Positions 35,725 to 47,700 are shown, counted from the first letter of the stretch. The stretch: DNA of 64,000 nucleotides from Agriotes lineatus (GCA_940337035.1 CALNHX010007629.1:1-64000), one strand, 5' to 3'. The notes: a model not told the origin generated them from the sequence alone. A program made the numbers and translations.

Positions 35725-37497
35725 TTATTACATTTGCTACACATGGGAATTTATTTGCACGTAAAAACAAAAATTATAAATACTTCACAGCAGGGTGGTA
35801 CAGGAATCGTCTAGTCGTGTAGCAAACGTTTGCCAAGCTAGGTCCTGAGCAGGATGGGGTGGGTTGTCCGGAAGCGCCACTGGTTTGAGACGGTCCAAAC
35901 CAGAAAACCTACAGGTGGCCGTGTAAATTCCTAAACCACTAGCTGTTTCACAAAAAAAATAATAAAAGACAGCAAAACACCAAGACTCGAAATAACCTAG
36001 TTATTTATTTACAGTTTGTACACCTTCGAAATTCTGTGTCATACTTGGAAAAGGCAACACAATTCTGTGATTAAATGGAATAGTTTGTAAATGTAATCTT
36101 AGTGGTATGTAATGTACAAGATTTTATATGAATAAAGTCGAAAATGTAACTACGATAATCGCAATTCGTTCGAGTACCCGTGTATCAACTACGATAGTGA
36201 CTTAAATATAATTAAAACAGCGATACCGGAATGCGGGAGAATAGTAAGTTCTAAATCGCTTGATTAATTAGGTAAATACTCTATCTAGTCGCGAACCTCT
36301 TCGAATTGGTACCATTTCGCCTAGGGGAGTGCTAATACACATAAAATGGTGTATTTACGGTGCTCATATTATGTGAAATGTCAAATTAATGCTCCCGGAG
36401 ACCTCCGCCAATAATGGTTTAAATTTTGAAACACTGACAAGTACTTGAAAACTTGAATGCAACCAAAGCAGTACTACCAAACGTGAAGATATTAAATGCA
36501 TAGAATGACATCCTATTCTACAAAAGTAATTGCACGTGATGTACAACGAAGCTATACAATATTCCGCATGTAAAACGGCATGAATTCCGCTAGCATATAC
36601 CTAGGTAAGTACAATACATAAAGTAAAGATCATAGTGCCATAACGAACGATAGTTTCAGTTCAATAAGCACCAAAAGGTATATAACACTAGGTGTTGTAG
36701 ATACCTGGATCGTGCACAGAAGGATCGCTACATCAACAGCTATGGGGGATAGCTATTAAGATGTCCACCAGCTTGAGTAACCTCCAAAGAGTCAGGGCTT
36801 CATCTAACTTTGCAGGTGAGAAACGTAGTCGAGTGCAGTCACCATGGGGAGAAGCCTTGCATGCGAACTATCACATGTGCTGAGGGGCTCGGATTGGAAC
36901 GGAATTGTTGCTCCAGGTGCCTTAGCCAAGTAACAACAATGCCACAGGCATAATAGATCCCGAAAAATCGGAGAACGATACAGCAAACTAGGACGAGGAG
37001 GCCAAACTAGGACGAGGAGGCCAAACTAGGACGAGGAGGCCTAAATACAAGACGTTATCGAAAAATATTCTACGGCAATCATAAATTAACATACCAGAGT
37101 TGTAATGTGGCCTCGAGTAAGTAAATTGCAGAAATATATATTTATCCCAATACAATCGGATTCATTTTAGCAATATAACACCCATTTCCTATTTCTGGAT
37201 GGCAGATTCCTCAAAGAAATATGGAAACTATGTAATCCACTTAAGTGAAAATTCCCAAAAATCACATGCAGCTCCAAAAAGGAAAACTTAAAAATGGTCG
37301 CCGGAAATCGTACTATCAAAACAATTTTCAAAATTGTTACTCAAAATTCCCTAAAAATCAAGGATTTTGCAAAAATGAGTATGCAACCAAAGCTACACCT
37401 AACGTATGCAGGTGAATCTAACTATATGAATGCATTTAAGCTAAGAAATTATCCAAACAATCCTTAACTGTATCTAAATGTAAAATTACACGTAACA
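35725..37497 (-). repeat. 5' LTR of the Gypsy-type element
   Basis: Copy of the LTR at 29286-31051; contains the promoter in an intact element. It has three 19-bp units, AAACTAGGACGAGGAGGCC, at 36985-37041 against two in the other LTR, and lacks a few bases near 36070. Outside its right end the host sequence resumes with ACCTGCTACC. Confidence 0.85.
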
Positions 37498-38478
37498 ACC
37501 TGCTACCTACAGAAAATTTTTGCAATTATGCAATAAGTGTTAGCGTTCATCTGTGTGGAGCTTTTGCGAGCACGAAGTAATACGCTTACGGACGCTAATT
37601 GTGCCGAGCTTTTATGCATACAATCGTGGACAGCGTTGGCTTTAGCCACTACCGGTTTGAGGAATTTTAAATTTTGCGCTTTTCAAGACAGTTATGTCGG
37701 CGTTTCATTCTAATATTATTTTATGCATAAAATATAAATGCGAGTAAGCCCAAGCTATATCTGAAATAGGTTACCCATTGTGTTTTCGTGTGTGTTTAGG
37801 AACGGCTAATCATTCTAAGATTTAATTCTATTTATTTTTCTTTCCTAAACGCTTTTATATGTGTTATACAGTGAATATATTTCTGTAAAAATTGGCTTTT
37901 ATTGTCTATATTGCAGTGGTTATTGCTCTCTAAATGATGATAATTTAATTTTAAATAAATAACTAGAGCTACCAAAGCAAATATTTTAGTTTGGGTTCGT
38001 CAAAAAACTAATGAATTAACTAAGTCTCTCAGGGATAATTAAAAATGAGCTGTATAGTACCTCAAGTTTAAATAAATGATCGTAAGCCCCTACTTGTGAT
38101 TTAATCTACCTGCACTTTAAATTTTGTTGGCTAAACTCACGGCAGACATGAGCTCTTACTCAAGGTATGGGTTCACAGTTAGTTTTTGAAATTTATTCGA
38201 ACGCCATTGGAGCGTAGGTCAAATGCAAACTAATATGCTTCACTCGAGCTAATCTGTCACAAATTTACGTTATGAAATTTATCAAGTGCTGGTCGTTCAG
38301 TGTTTTTCAATATTAATTACAACAACTCAGTGAGCAGATCTAACAGGTAATTTTAAATTCTCCCGCTTAACTGAAACGTCAGTAGCTCGTCTTTTGTTTT
38401 TAAGCGAAAACACAACTTCGTTGTTTCTCAAATCGACGCTGCAGAATCCTAACCTCACTTCTACATTTTCCAATTATC
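37498..38478. other. Unassigned spacer to the right of the LTR element
   Basis: AT-rich with a modestly GC-richer block at 37530-37690. No frame or repeat recognised. Confidence 0.4.
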
Positions 38479-38820
38479 AGATCTAGGCTAACTGAAGGTT
38501 TGAAATGTCTGGAATCAGCTTTGGAGCAGCTTTCTTTATGTGTCCGGTAAGTTTCACGTCCGTAGCATTTAAATTGGCTTCATAAACGGACCTTATAATT
38601 TGACGCAGGCAGCGTCTCGATGCTCGGAAGGGTCGAACTGGGCCAAATCTTCAGCGGGGGCGCCTGGAATGAAGTGCCGTGCATGCAGGAACTGGATGGG
38701 GTTGCCGGTGATGTGGTCTCGTGCCTAGGATACCCTCACGATGCCTGTAGTTGCTGGTACGAAGCTGGATCTCTGGTGCGAGGGTCGCTCCGAAGCCGAT
38801 AATGAAAATTTCACAAACTC
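38479..38820 (+). other. Weak two-exon candidate
   Basis: A pyrimidine-rich tract ending CAATTATCAG (to 38478) precedes a short frame, MSGISFGAAFFMCP, that ends exactly at a consensus donor, GTAAGT (near 38547). After about 60 bases, GACGCAG precedes a GC-rich stretch with an open frame in two phases (one of them 38620-38802, 60 codons). The intron would be unusually short, though insect introns of about 60 bases are common. The reverse strand of the second stretch is also open and protein-like (HITGNPIQFLHARHF), so the direction is uncertain. No family recognised. Confidence 0.25.
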
Positions 38821-41727
38821 AGGGAAAATTATGGCTTTATTTCTCCGGATGCACTGAATTTTACTCGTCACAATGGGGCTATTATTTTTATTGTATTTTG
38901 ATATTTAATTGTGAAAATCTTAAATTAACTGGAGATGCAAAAACCAAGTTGTCAGCAATAATTTATTCAATTGTTAATTTTTTTAAAGTTCGTTATAAAC
39001 AAATCCACATCAAATTCATAAAACGGATATTCGAACTTATTCAACTTAGGTACTTTTTACAATTAAAATGCTTAAATCTAAAAACTTTTACAATAGTAAC
39101 TTATTTACTAAATTGTCCTATAATTTTGCAATTAATGTCTTTCGATATTTCTCGCACTGCACTCTTTTAACAGTCCTTTCGCATATCAGTTGCACTGATT
39201 AATTATTCATTTTGCGCACTTCCTTTTTTAATAACTTTGGTGTTCAAATAAATGTCCATTTCATTTTGCACTTTTAAGTCAATTCACTGTTTGGATTCCA
39301 ACTAATCTTGAATATTGATGTTCTATTTTTTTATTAATTGCCTTAGATCTGTTAAAATTTGTGCTCGTTGCACTTTTCTTATAGCATTCTGCTTTATTAC
39401 CATATTATAATACGCTAAAAGAGATTTTTTTAATTAATGACTTATGACTTGCAAATACACTCGACACGCATGTAATAATTATTTTGATAATCGATTCATT
39501 CTTCATTGGATTGGCGTTGACATTTCACAATCCCCTTTATTATTTTAAATTAATTAAATATTGTGTGAATCCATTCTCTACGGTTTTGAGCTCTGCCTTT
39601 TTCCTTATGTTACGAAATTAATTTACTTATTACTGGCATTGCTTTGCAAATATGATTACTACTTCAAGTCTGATTTATTTTACTTATTGCAATTAGATAC
39701 CATCTCCCATTCTGAGCTTTTATGAATTATTCATTACTTTGCAGTGCTCACAGAGGTGGGATTCAGGGCTTAAAACGATTGCAATATGTCGTTTGAAGTT
39801 AATTTCAGTCCACAAATATTACAGATGCAGACCAGCTTCCTGTTTTTGGAAAATACTGGTGGTTGGTAACCACGCCTAGGGCATTAAGAAAATCATGTAT
39901 ACTGAGCTAGCAAGGTAAACAAACAGGGCATGAAAAGTAAAACCAGGTACTAGGCACAAGGTTAGTGAGATTAGTAAGTAAGTAAATAAGCCCTAAAAGT
40001 TAAACACTGGATGTTTAAGTTTTATCCGAGGGTTTTTTACAATACATATAGTACCAGCATATGACACACGAATACATCTCTTCCAATATTTGGCATCTTC
40101 GTGAAGAGACATCGGGTTGCGTTATATTTTTTCATTTTCAAAAACCTGTTACCATTGGAACACAATATATGCCAGTTTGATTAAGAAGTTTTTACTTTAG
40201 GTATAATACTAGAGTAAGATCCACGATTTACATATCTGTTAATCCACGGAATCTTTCACAGGATAATTCGCATTGCAAAATATTTAATTAAAAATCATAA
40301 ACTCGGTTCATGAATATAACACTGGATGTTTCAATTTCAATTAAAGCATGTTATATTGGATATGGTACCATCATAAAATGTAGAATTTATATATTTTCTA
40401 AAATATATGACATCTTTCATGGCAGACCTCCGCTCATAATACATTTATTGGGAATCTATAACTCAAAATTAAAATATTGAATGTTTCAGTTCTACCCAAC
40501 GGGTTTTACAACCGACAGTGACAGGCATGCGATCTCCCATTCAGGGAGTCTTCTAAAATATGAAATTTTCTAGTAGGTATATTCAGCGACAACATTTTAC
40601 TTCGAATTTACAAACTTCAAGAATAAAGTCACTCAAAACCTGCGAAGCGAAATGACACTTATGAATGGAAAAACATACATAGAGATACAGTTTACCACTT
40701 TTGATTGTAAAGTGAATGTCAACAATTATTGTATACCATTTTAAGTATAATAGGGGTCAAGGCATGCACCGTTTGCATGCTCTTGACGGATCGTCTACAA
40801 TAATTATTCCAGGTCTTACATCGCATAGCTCAGAGCTAATTGCTAAAGTCATCAATTTACAGCCGGTAATTAAATAAAGGGGAAGAATGCATGCAACCAT
40901 GATAATGTAGTTCATCCAGGTGCTGCGTTTACAAATGCTTATGGTTTATAACCTGAATACAAGCGACCCATAATATTTAATAAATGCGTAGACATACGCA
41001 GGACAATCCGCTATCGTTATGGTTCATGTTACGTGCGTGCTTTATGAAGTATTCCGAGCGTTGCACCAACATCTCTCATGCATCAAATGACCCAGCGAAG
41101 TGCCATATAACTCTAGAAACGGTCGGTAATTGAACCTTTGTTCCTCAGATTGTTCGCTTCCGGTTTTTTAACGCTGCTGCAGCTATTACATTGATGAATG
41201 AATCCACCTGTTCGCTTTTGTCGACAGTTAAAGTGCACTTTCTTCGCGTGGGCGCTAGATTCTGCATGCAATTCCAGCTACTCAGTATATTTCTGCGAAG
41301 CAAATTAACGGTCGAGTGGTCGGTTATAAGCTGTGTTCATGTCAAGGACGCTTACTTGCAATTCTCGGGCATCCATTAGATCTGCGATCTTCCGCGATGA
41401 TGCTGCGGATCGATTACCGGAACCTTTTCTTGCGCAATTTTTTTCTTCAGATTCTGCAAGTTCATATGCAATCAAATACTCCGAGTTGTTAGTTATCTTT
41501 TGCAATACCGTGCTCGCATGGGAATAAATAGAAGGTTCGTTTTCATGTTATGTTTCTGAGGCAATTTTTCAAACAATCATGACGATGTGGAAGCAGTTAC
41601 TGTGCGCGACATGAAAGCTGAAGAGTAACTAGTAAATTTTATGTTATTGTCTGCATTAGTTTAAATACTTTTATAGTCTTCTTTTTATCGATTATCAAGC
41701 AGGTCCAAAAAAACTTGAATTCGCACA
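38821..41727. other. Mostly unassigned; diverged tandem copies at 40003-40520
   Basis: A word related to AACACTGGATGTTT recurs near 40003, 40320 and 40468, each followed by a similar GTTTTAC/ATAT-rich stretch. This suggests three decayed copies of a unit 150-310 bp long. A minus-strand frame at 41305-41505 (66 codons, Ser/Glu-rich) contains an in-frame CAA|GTAAGC donor-like site and could be an exon, but nothing supports it further. The 139-codon frame at 38751-39170 is low-complexity. Confidence 0.35.
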
Positions 41728-41729
41728 TA

Positions 41730-42262
41730 GAGGGTGATTTAGAAGGTATGGTCCAAATTTAGGGTGTGATGTGAGATGCCACAAGACGCAAAACATTTTA
41801 ATAAACCTATTTTTTATTTACAACCGTTATCTAGTTACAGAGAATTCCTTTATTTTTATCATTGTTCTGTTGAATCAAGACATCTAGAAAATAAATCAAA
41901 CAAACACTAATTTGTTATGACACAAGGTGTTTCAGGCTTGAATTATTGTTGTTTTCTAAGTGCGGTAATGAGGGAGCCTTCTCCGATATTCTACCACAGC
42001 TACCCGAGCGTTCCCGCTGCAATAGCCATACACAAAATGCATTTTAGCATATTCAAGTACAAAAAAAACTCCATCATTACCACACTTAAAAACAATAATA
42101 ATTCAAGCTTGAAACATTTTCTGTTATAACAAATTAGAGTTTATTTCGCTTTTGTAACTATATAACAGTTGGAAATAGGACATGGGTTTATTAACATTTT
42201 GTGCTTCTTGTAGCATTCGACATCACACCCTTAAGTTTGGAACGTCGATTTGAATCACCCTG
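41730..42262. mobile_element. Foldback MITE with CAGGGTGATT-type ends, TA-flanked
   Basis: The left end reads GAGGGTGATTTAGAAGG and the right end, complemented, reads CAGGGTGATTCAAATCG. The match continues through AGGGTGTGATGT, ACACTAATTTGTTAT and CTTGAATTATTGTTG to a centre near 41995, so almost the whole 533 bp is palindromic. TA flanks both ends. The terminal CAGGGTGATT is shared with the much larger element at 54523-57894, implying a common transposase type (Tc1/mariner-like insertion preference). Non-coding. Confidence 0.7.
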
Positions 42263-42379
42263 TATACACGTGTATTTTTAATAGGTGGAAGAACAATTAT
42301 AATTTAAGATTCTGATGTGCTATAGACAATTTGAAAACCGAAATTAAATCTTCCCAACTATTCGCTTTTCCTATTTTTT

Positions 42380-43140
42380 CCCATTTGCTAGGTTAAAGTC
42401 TTTGCTTCACTTCGCACCTGTGAAAAGCTACCGGTGTTATTAATATCTTGTACAGCATAATTTTGGTGGAACTTTTTATATCAAGCTGTATGTCATAAAT
42501 AGACGAGATATGTAATGCCTTTCTTAAATTACCAGTATCATTTGACTCCCATAAATGTTGTTTTAATTCAGTTCTAATCCCATAGCTTTGACTTGGTTTT
42601 ATAGTACTACATAGGTTTATACGAGCCTGCCTTTCCTAATAAGTTGATATCATCTGCATATACCAACACCTGGATGATTTTATTAATAATCGTAGCATTG
42701 ATCTATTATTATCAATCTTCTCCTTATTTTTTCTAGTTCCAGGTTGAAGAAGAATAGTGCTAGTCAATATCACTTTGTTTTCGCTCTTATTTTATTTAGA
42801 AGATTTAAGTAAAATTATTAGATATTTTAATTCTTCATTTTGAATTATCCATTACCATCTTTATTAGCTTAACGAAGTTAGTTGATACTTTTTTTTATTT
42901 CTTCTAGAAGCATTCCTCTATCTACGTATACTGTCGTAAGCCTGCCTGAAATCAATAAAACAAGTTATTTTTCTCTCACAATTGTTCCAATTTTTTTTAA
43001 GGAGAATAACTGGTTTACAGCTGATTCTTTTGCATGGAAACCTGCTTCATATTCTATGAAGCGATCAATTCTCATTCTTAGAATGTTAGAAATTCAAGTT
43101 GTTTGGTTAATTTTAATTTTTAACGCCACTAGTCGTGGCC
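42380..43140 (-). pseudogene. Decayed LINE reverse transcriptase with YADD motif
   Basis: On the minus strand, from upstream to downstream: EYEAGFHAKESAVNQLFSLK, then REKNNLFY (about 42960-43070), corresponding to the GFRxxRST…FxLRQI block. After decayed palm sequence, QVLVYADDINLLG (42634-42672) contains the catalytic YADD. Many stops and frame changes follow. The order of motifs makes a LINE reverse transcriptase secure; the clade is not clear. It has the same orientation as all other LINE remains here. Confidence 0.75.
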
Positions 43141-43162
43141 AAATTATTTTTGTCTTTTTGGG

Positions 43163-43974
43163 GGGCACGGGCCAACTAGTAACTTTTTAATCCGGGATTT
43201 AATTTAGCAATTCACACAACAGGCCAACTCGTAACCGAGGTACCGTCGGCGACCGGTTATCTCGTAACCAGCGATTGGCCAACTGGTAACCCAGGAATTT
43301 CTAAGAATTACCTACATGACTGAATATACTTTTTAAAGCTCTATATAGCTGTAAAACACGATCACTTATGTTATACCTGAAAGAAACACAAATTAACTTT
43401 GAAACAAATAACTTTAGCACGATTTTATTACTATTTTTAACAATACATAACAATGCCCTATTTAAGTACTTAAATCTAAAACTTGCACTATCCTATGTCG
43501 AATTATTAAAATTATAAATGTCATTCACAAATTAAAATTATTTACACCTTATACCTATGCGCAACTCTAATTCGTGCAGTTTTTGTTGTACAAACATTTC
43601 TGCTCGACGCACAGCTTTCTTTTTAATTATGGGTCTATTTGTAATACTTTGAATTTTTATGTAAAGGTACGAGAGTAGCAAGAAAGATGTTAATATTAGG
43701 GTGGGTATGATAATTTTCGATGAAACTTACTGAGATGTTGCGTCTGCAGATATTGCATTTTATAACGAATTTGAGTGAAAATCCCTGTGAAAGCAAAGAG
43801 CACAGGGATTTCTGCCGATAATCGCAAATGGCATGTAATTAGGCAGCAAGTAGTCGAGTTACGAGTTCACCGGTGTAGTAAAGGTACATTCAAAATTACC
43901 TGACTGTTTTCGGTTACCAGTTGGCCGGTTGATAATCCTAAAGCTTAAATTTTGTTACGAGTTCACCGCCGCCC
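43163..43974. mobile_element. Repeat-bounded segment rich in a GTAAC-GCCAACT motif
   Basis: The left edge, GGGCACGGGCCAACTAGTAAC, and the complement of the right edge, GGGCGGCGGTGAACTCGTAAC, agree at about 15 of 21 positions. The motif GGCCAACTNGTAAC or its complement appears at least six times, near both edges and nowhere in the middle (43170, 43222, 43250, 43286; 43857, 43913, 43954). Clustering of a short motif at both ends is typical of subterminal transposase-binding sites. It cuts off the upstream end of the LINE piece next to it. No coding frame. Confidence 0.45.
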
Positions 43975-44496
43975 TTTTTATGCAAAAACGCCACTGTCCG
44001 TTCGCTTTCACAAAATCAGGCATGCAATATTACCTTATCGCAGGCATTACACTTCACCGACGAATCGTGAGAGACTGCATTTTTGTAATTAGAGTCTTCA
44101 TAGCTTCGTGAAGAATTACATTTTCTGTCGTTACACTCCGCGAGAGGAGAGTAAATGAAGCCGGAAAGCTGCAAATTTTGTTTTTCGACCTGCAGTCGAG
44201 ATTTGTTATTCAAGCCCGCATGCGTGGCTCTCGACTCCTCACACTGCCGCGAAGGTAGTAGCTTGGTGTTTTATTATGTCGAGATAAAGATTCCACAGTT
44301 GGTAACGCTGTTGTGATTTGTGCTGTACCGTGAACATTAGCATATAAGATTATCGATCATTCTACGTGAATCGTACATCTGGTAAGCGTAAGGTACTCTG
44401 CATTTCTGTTATAGTAAAATGTATTTGAGCGACTGTTTCATTTCTTTTTTCACTTCTTTCACTTCTACCCTACAAGCTAAGAGCGGCCGGCATGTA

Positions 44497-44730
44497 CAGT
44501 CGTGTGCAAATAAATCTGGGACAGTGTTTTTTTCACATGCAGATTCAGTTAAGAATTTGAAGAATATTTCCATGGATTTCCTCTTATCAGAGAGAGTTAC
44601 GGGTTTCAGTACCTGTTAAAGTTTAATGTAACTCTTTCTGATAGCAGGAAATCCATGGAGATATTCTTCAATTCTTAACTGAATCTGCATGTGAAAAAAA
44701 CACTGTCCCAGATTTATTTGCACACGACTG
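44497..44730. mobile_element. Mariner-like MITE, 234 bp, about 105-bp inverted arms
   Basis: The ends read CAGTCGTGTGCAAATAAATC and its exact inverted complement, with TA at 44495-44496 and 44731-44732. The arms are nearly identical (GGGACAGTG, CACATGCAGATTCAGTTAAG, CATGGA) and leave only a loop of about 25 bases around 44605-44625. The end sequence has the CAGTxGTG…AAAT…GGGACA look of Tc1-family inverted repeats. Non-coding and non-autonomous. Confidence 0.8.
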
Positions 44731-44760
44731 TACCTGTGCTTACCATTATTTAAGGAACAC

Positions 44761-44762
44761 TT

Positions 44763-44801
<39 letters not shown>

Positions 44802-44803
44802 GC
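44761..44803. repeat. CT microsatellite
   Basis: An interrupted (CT)n tract of about 42 bases directly right of the MITE. Simple repeat, no other meaning inferred. Confidence 0.8.
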
Positions 44804-44979
44804 AGAGCCCTTTGCGTTTAGTTCCGGTATAGCGCAGTATGCGCAAACACATCAGCGCGTACTTAAACTACCATTGGCGTTCGCTCCACTTTTACATTGT
44901 TTCATTCATTCGTGATCTATAGTCTCTTTTACCTTTCTTACATTATTGCTCCCCTACATGCAAACATACCACACACGCA

Positions 44980-45118
44980 ACAAGTTACAGCTAACTTAAC
45001 TAATGAGTTCAAATCCATTGCCGCTCCGAGAAAGGTCCCGGTTACGGCCAGTTTTGAACTCATGTCCACCTGGTTGCTAAGCAGACTACAAACCCACTCA
45101 ATCAACCAGCTGACCCCA
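44980..45118 (-). mobile_element. tRNA-derived SINE head
   Basis: On the minus strand, GGTCAGCTGGTTGATTGAGT at the 5' side resembles an A box. GAGTTCAAAACTGG about 45 bases on resembles a diverged B box, with a GCTTAGCAACCAGG stretch where an anticodon-to-variable region would be. A body continues to the left. No 3' tail was identified. It differs from the family at 12.1 and 50.4 kb. Confidence 0.4.
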
Positions 45119-45880
45119 CTTTTACCTTTTACACATTATTACATGATAGAACGGGATTAGGACACCATTGGGTGATTATAAGCCCAGCCCGCCCGAAACG
45201 GTTGCAATAAGGTTTGCCGGGGCTAGTCGCGTAGGTTATTTCGGGATGGTGCTTTACACCGGCCAGAGCTCGGTAACTTAAAAGGGGGTTAAATGCCTAG
45301 GCGCCACCAATTTTGGAGTAAAAATAATACTGAGCGATTTCTTAAAAGTGGAAAGAGAAAATCACCCATAGGTGTGTTGTTGATACTGCTGCAGCGACGT
45401 CCTTTCTTGTGCTATTCCGGATCGAATTTACCTTAAGTGATTTCCTACAGCTAGAATGTTTTACACTTAAATACAAGAAATAACGCATGCAACAACAGTC
45501 AAATCCAAGAAAACAGTTTAATTAAAATTCAATATATTGACGTCAAATACAAAATTATTTTATACAATGAAATAATATGATTTCATTATTTTACAAACTC
45601 CTAAATAATATTCTCGTTCAGTAATCTTAATTTAACTATTTATAAGATTATGAATTCGTGAAATGATAATGACCATAATACTCTCATTCAGTATTCTAAA
45701 TTCAACTATATACAGGATTATAAATTTGTGGAATGATACTATACTATTTTGTCGTTATCTGAACACTATATGAGGTCTTTTAAATGTGCGTCACTTAATT
45801 CGCTTTCCGACACTATTTTACTTAGCGAAAATAATGGGCGTCTACATTAATATAATTTTTACACATTACCTTCTAAGATC
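45119..45880. other. Unassigned, with a PBS-like sequence at 45297-45310
   Basis: GC-richer up to about 45320, then AT-rich. On the minus strand TGGCGCCTAGGCATTTAACC resembles an LTR-element primer binding site, but no LTR pair flanks it. Confidence 0.3.
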
Positions 45881-46205
45881 CTTGCTGAGGATTGAGTTGC
45901 TTGATGTCCTTCCGGAAACGCGATTCGACGAGTCGCTGCAGTGCTTTAGAAGAATCAGGGGGGAAAATCGATAACACGGAATACAAGCGACGAATGATGC
46001 AGTGCGAGAACTTGGTCTTCGTGCCTCGTCCCTTGTGCAGGAAAATTCCGGAGTATGTCGATATGAAAAGGCGAAAATCCGGTAAACACTCCAGGTTAAA
46101 TGACTCAAATCGATCCGATTCCGTAAATTAAACCCCGCAGAGCGGATTGAGGAAATATCTCCGGAAATTAAAACGGTCGTGGTAAAAACACGCAAAGAAC
46201 TCGGC
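45880..46205 (+). pseudogene. Unidentified broken coding-like stretch
   Basis: Three plus-strand segments in different frames read like one eroded protein: LLDVLPETRFDESLQCFRR, then EYKRRMMQCENLVFVPRPLC and KIPEYVDMKRRKSGKHS, then NPAERIEEISPEIKTVVVKT and ELGTKLLRCDN. The composition is rich in charged residues and unlike the AT-rich surroundings. I do not recognise the family. It might be a decayed gene or retroelement gag. The 120-codon frame on the opposite strand is Ser/Arg-rich and is taken as its shadow. Confidence 0.25.
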
Positions 46206-47700
46206 ACCAAGTTGCTTCGATGCGACAACTGAAGGAACTGCCTCCGTCTGGCAGAGAAGTGTGCAAAGACCCTTTTTAAAAGAAATGAAATCGTTGTGGC
46301 GGGAAAACAATTAGATGTTTACGACTATTGGCTCAAAAATGGTGCATGCCCTTCATTCGGCGATGTCATTGGCTGAGGCGCTACTCGAGAGATAAGATGA
46401 CTGATTTTGTGCGAGAAGCGGTTTACTGCTGAACACTTGTTAGTTTTATGCTCATATATCAACCTTGAAATTACTTTTACGACCTTTCTAATGGCTTAAC
46501 GAGCATTTTGCTTGACATCTCGAAATTATCTGCTCAACGTGTGTGTTCTTTAGCTCATATATTAATGTTGAAATAAAATGTTACTGCTTCTTTAGTGATT
46601 TATGAGATCACAGCTGGTCGTTTGGAGCGGAATGAGCTTTAGCTGCAGATTTGTGCGCCTGTTAGTTTGAATAATTTATGAGATAGCGATTGCTTGAACA
46701 CGTGTAACGGAAAATATGCTGCAAAAATTGAAATCCACTTAACAATATTTTACTAAACTCAATTACCAATATCTACTAGCAAACAATAAAGAGCGTACAT
46801 GTACAAATCGGCTGTATATTAAAAGGCTACTGCAGGCACACTCAGGCCAGTAAAGCATTGTCCCCGTTACAGTTGCACTTACACCTGTTAAATGTCTGTA
46901 GTGAACATATTTTTCGTTTTCTTTAATATATCTTTTTCATTTGTTTCCTTCCCCGCTTTTTTGTTAATATCTATGGAATATAATATAACAAAATTGTCAA
47001 TTTTATTGTTCCAATCTTATTGATACATTCAGGGAACATGTATAACTATTTTTTTTAAGTTAAAATGATTTGTATATAATTATAGTTCATTGAATTAAAT
47101 CATTTACAAAATAAGGGAGGTGTAACTTTTAACCTCAATTATGATATTGCGTTTACCGCAAAAGACGAATGGTGAATAAATCAGCACTTATTCAAAGAAT
47201 TTTTCTTAAAGTGCCTCCGTAAGTCGAAAATTTTGATAATTCTATTCCACGCTATTCAATTTGCTGTCTCTTTGGATATCAAAAGGATCTCCAATGGTCA
47301 AACTACATAATGTTATATGGGAAAGATCTTGAAAACATAGTGACAATAATAACCGATTACACTAGGGTCGTTGACTTAATTCCTAAAAAAAAGAATAAAT
47401 TGTCGCGATTCAAAGCAAATGTGCATAAAAACACTCTAATCGGATTTTACACTTTCAGAAACAGCTCTCGTTATAATATAACAGCCATATAACTAGTTTA
47501 TTGGTTGCAGTATGATAATGGTTGCCATGTACGGTAAAGGAATATTACCGTACAGATACAATTATGAATTAGTTACTGGCCTAATTTTGTATATGTAAAC
47601 AAAAACTTAATATTAGGAAACCGTTAAAACAATTAAGTGCCATAAGCAAACGTGTATTGTTTAATATTTTATCTTCATCAATAAACTATGATTCAATTTT
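46206..47700. other. Unassigned AT-rich stretch
   Basis: No genes or terminal repeats seen. A small palindrome, TACGGTAAAGGAATATTACCGTA, lies near 47532 and may belong with the hairpin cluster that follows. Confidence 0.45.

Larger units (their letters stand above)
29286..37497 (-). mobile_element. Gypsy-type LTR retrotransposon, internally deleted
   Basis: Read on the minus strand: 5' LTR (37497-35725), primer binding site, gag in two frames, integrase, about 1.35 kb without a clear gene, polypurine tract, 3' LTR (31051-29286). Total 8.2 kb. The gag-to-integrase order with a Gypsy-style integrase places it in Ty3/Gypsy. Protease, reverse transcriptase and RNase H are absent: the integrase frame overlaps the end of gag by 31 bases in another frame. 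No envelope gene was recognised. The element cannot copy itself, but its long, nearly identical LTRs imply that it could have been copied in trans not long ago. The flanking pentamers do not match, so no target duplication is evident. Confidence 0.85.

Noticed and set aside
38751..39170. 139-codon plus-strand frame as a gene
   Set aside because: Most of it is low-complexity AT-rich sequence and no domain is visible.
44616..44852. 78-codon frame with an alternating Arg/Glu run
   Set aside because: Produced by the CT microsatellite read on the minus strand.
45297..45310. Primer binding site of another LTR element
   Set aside because: A TGGCGCC match alone is weak; no LTR ends or polyprotein were found around it.
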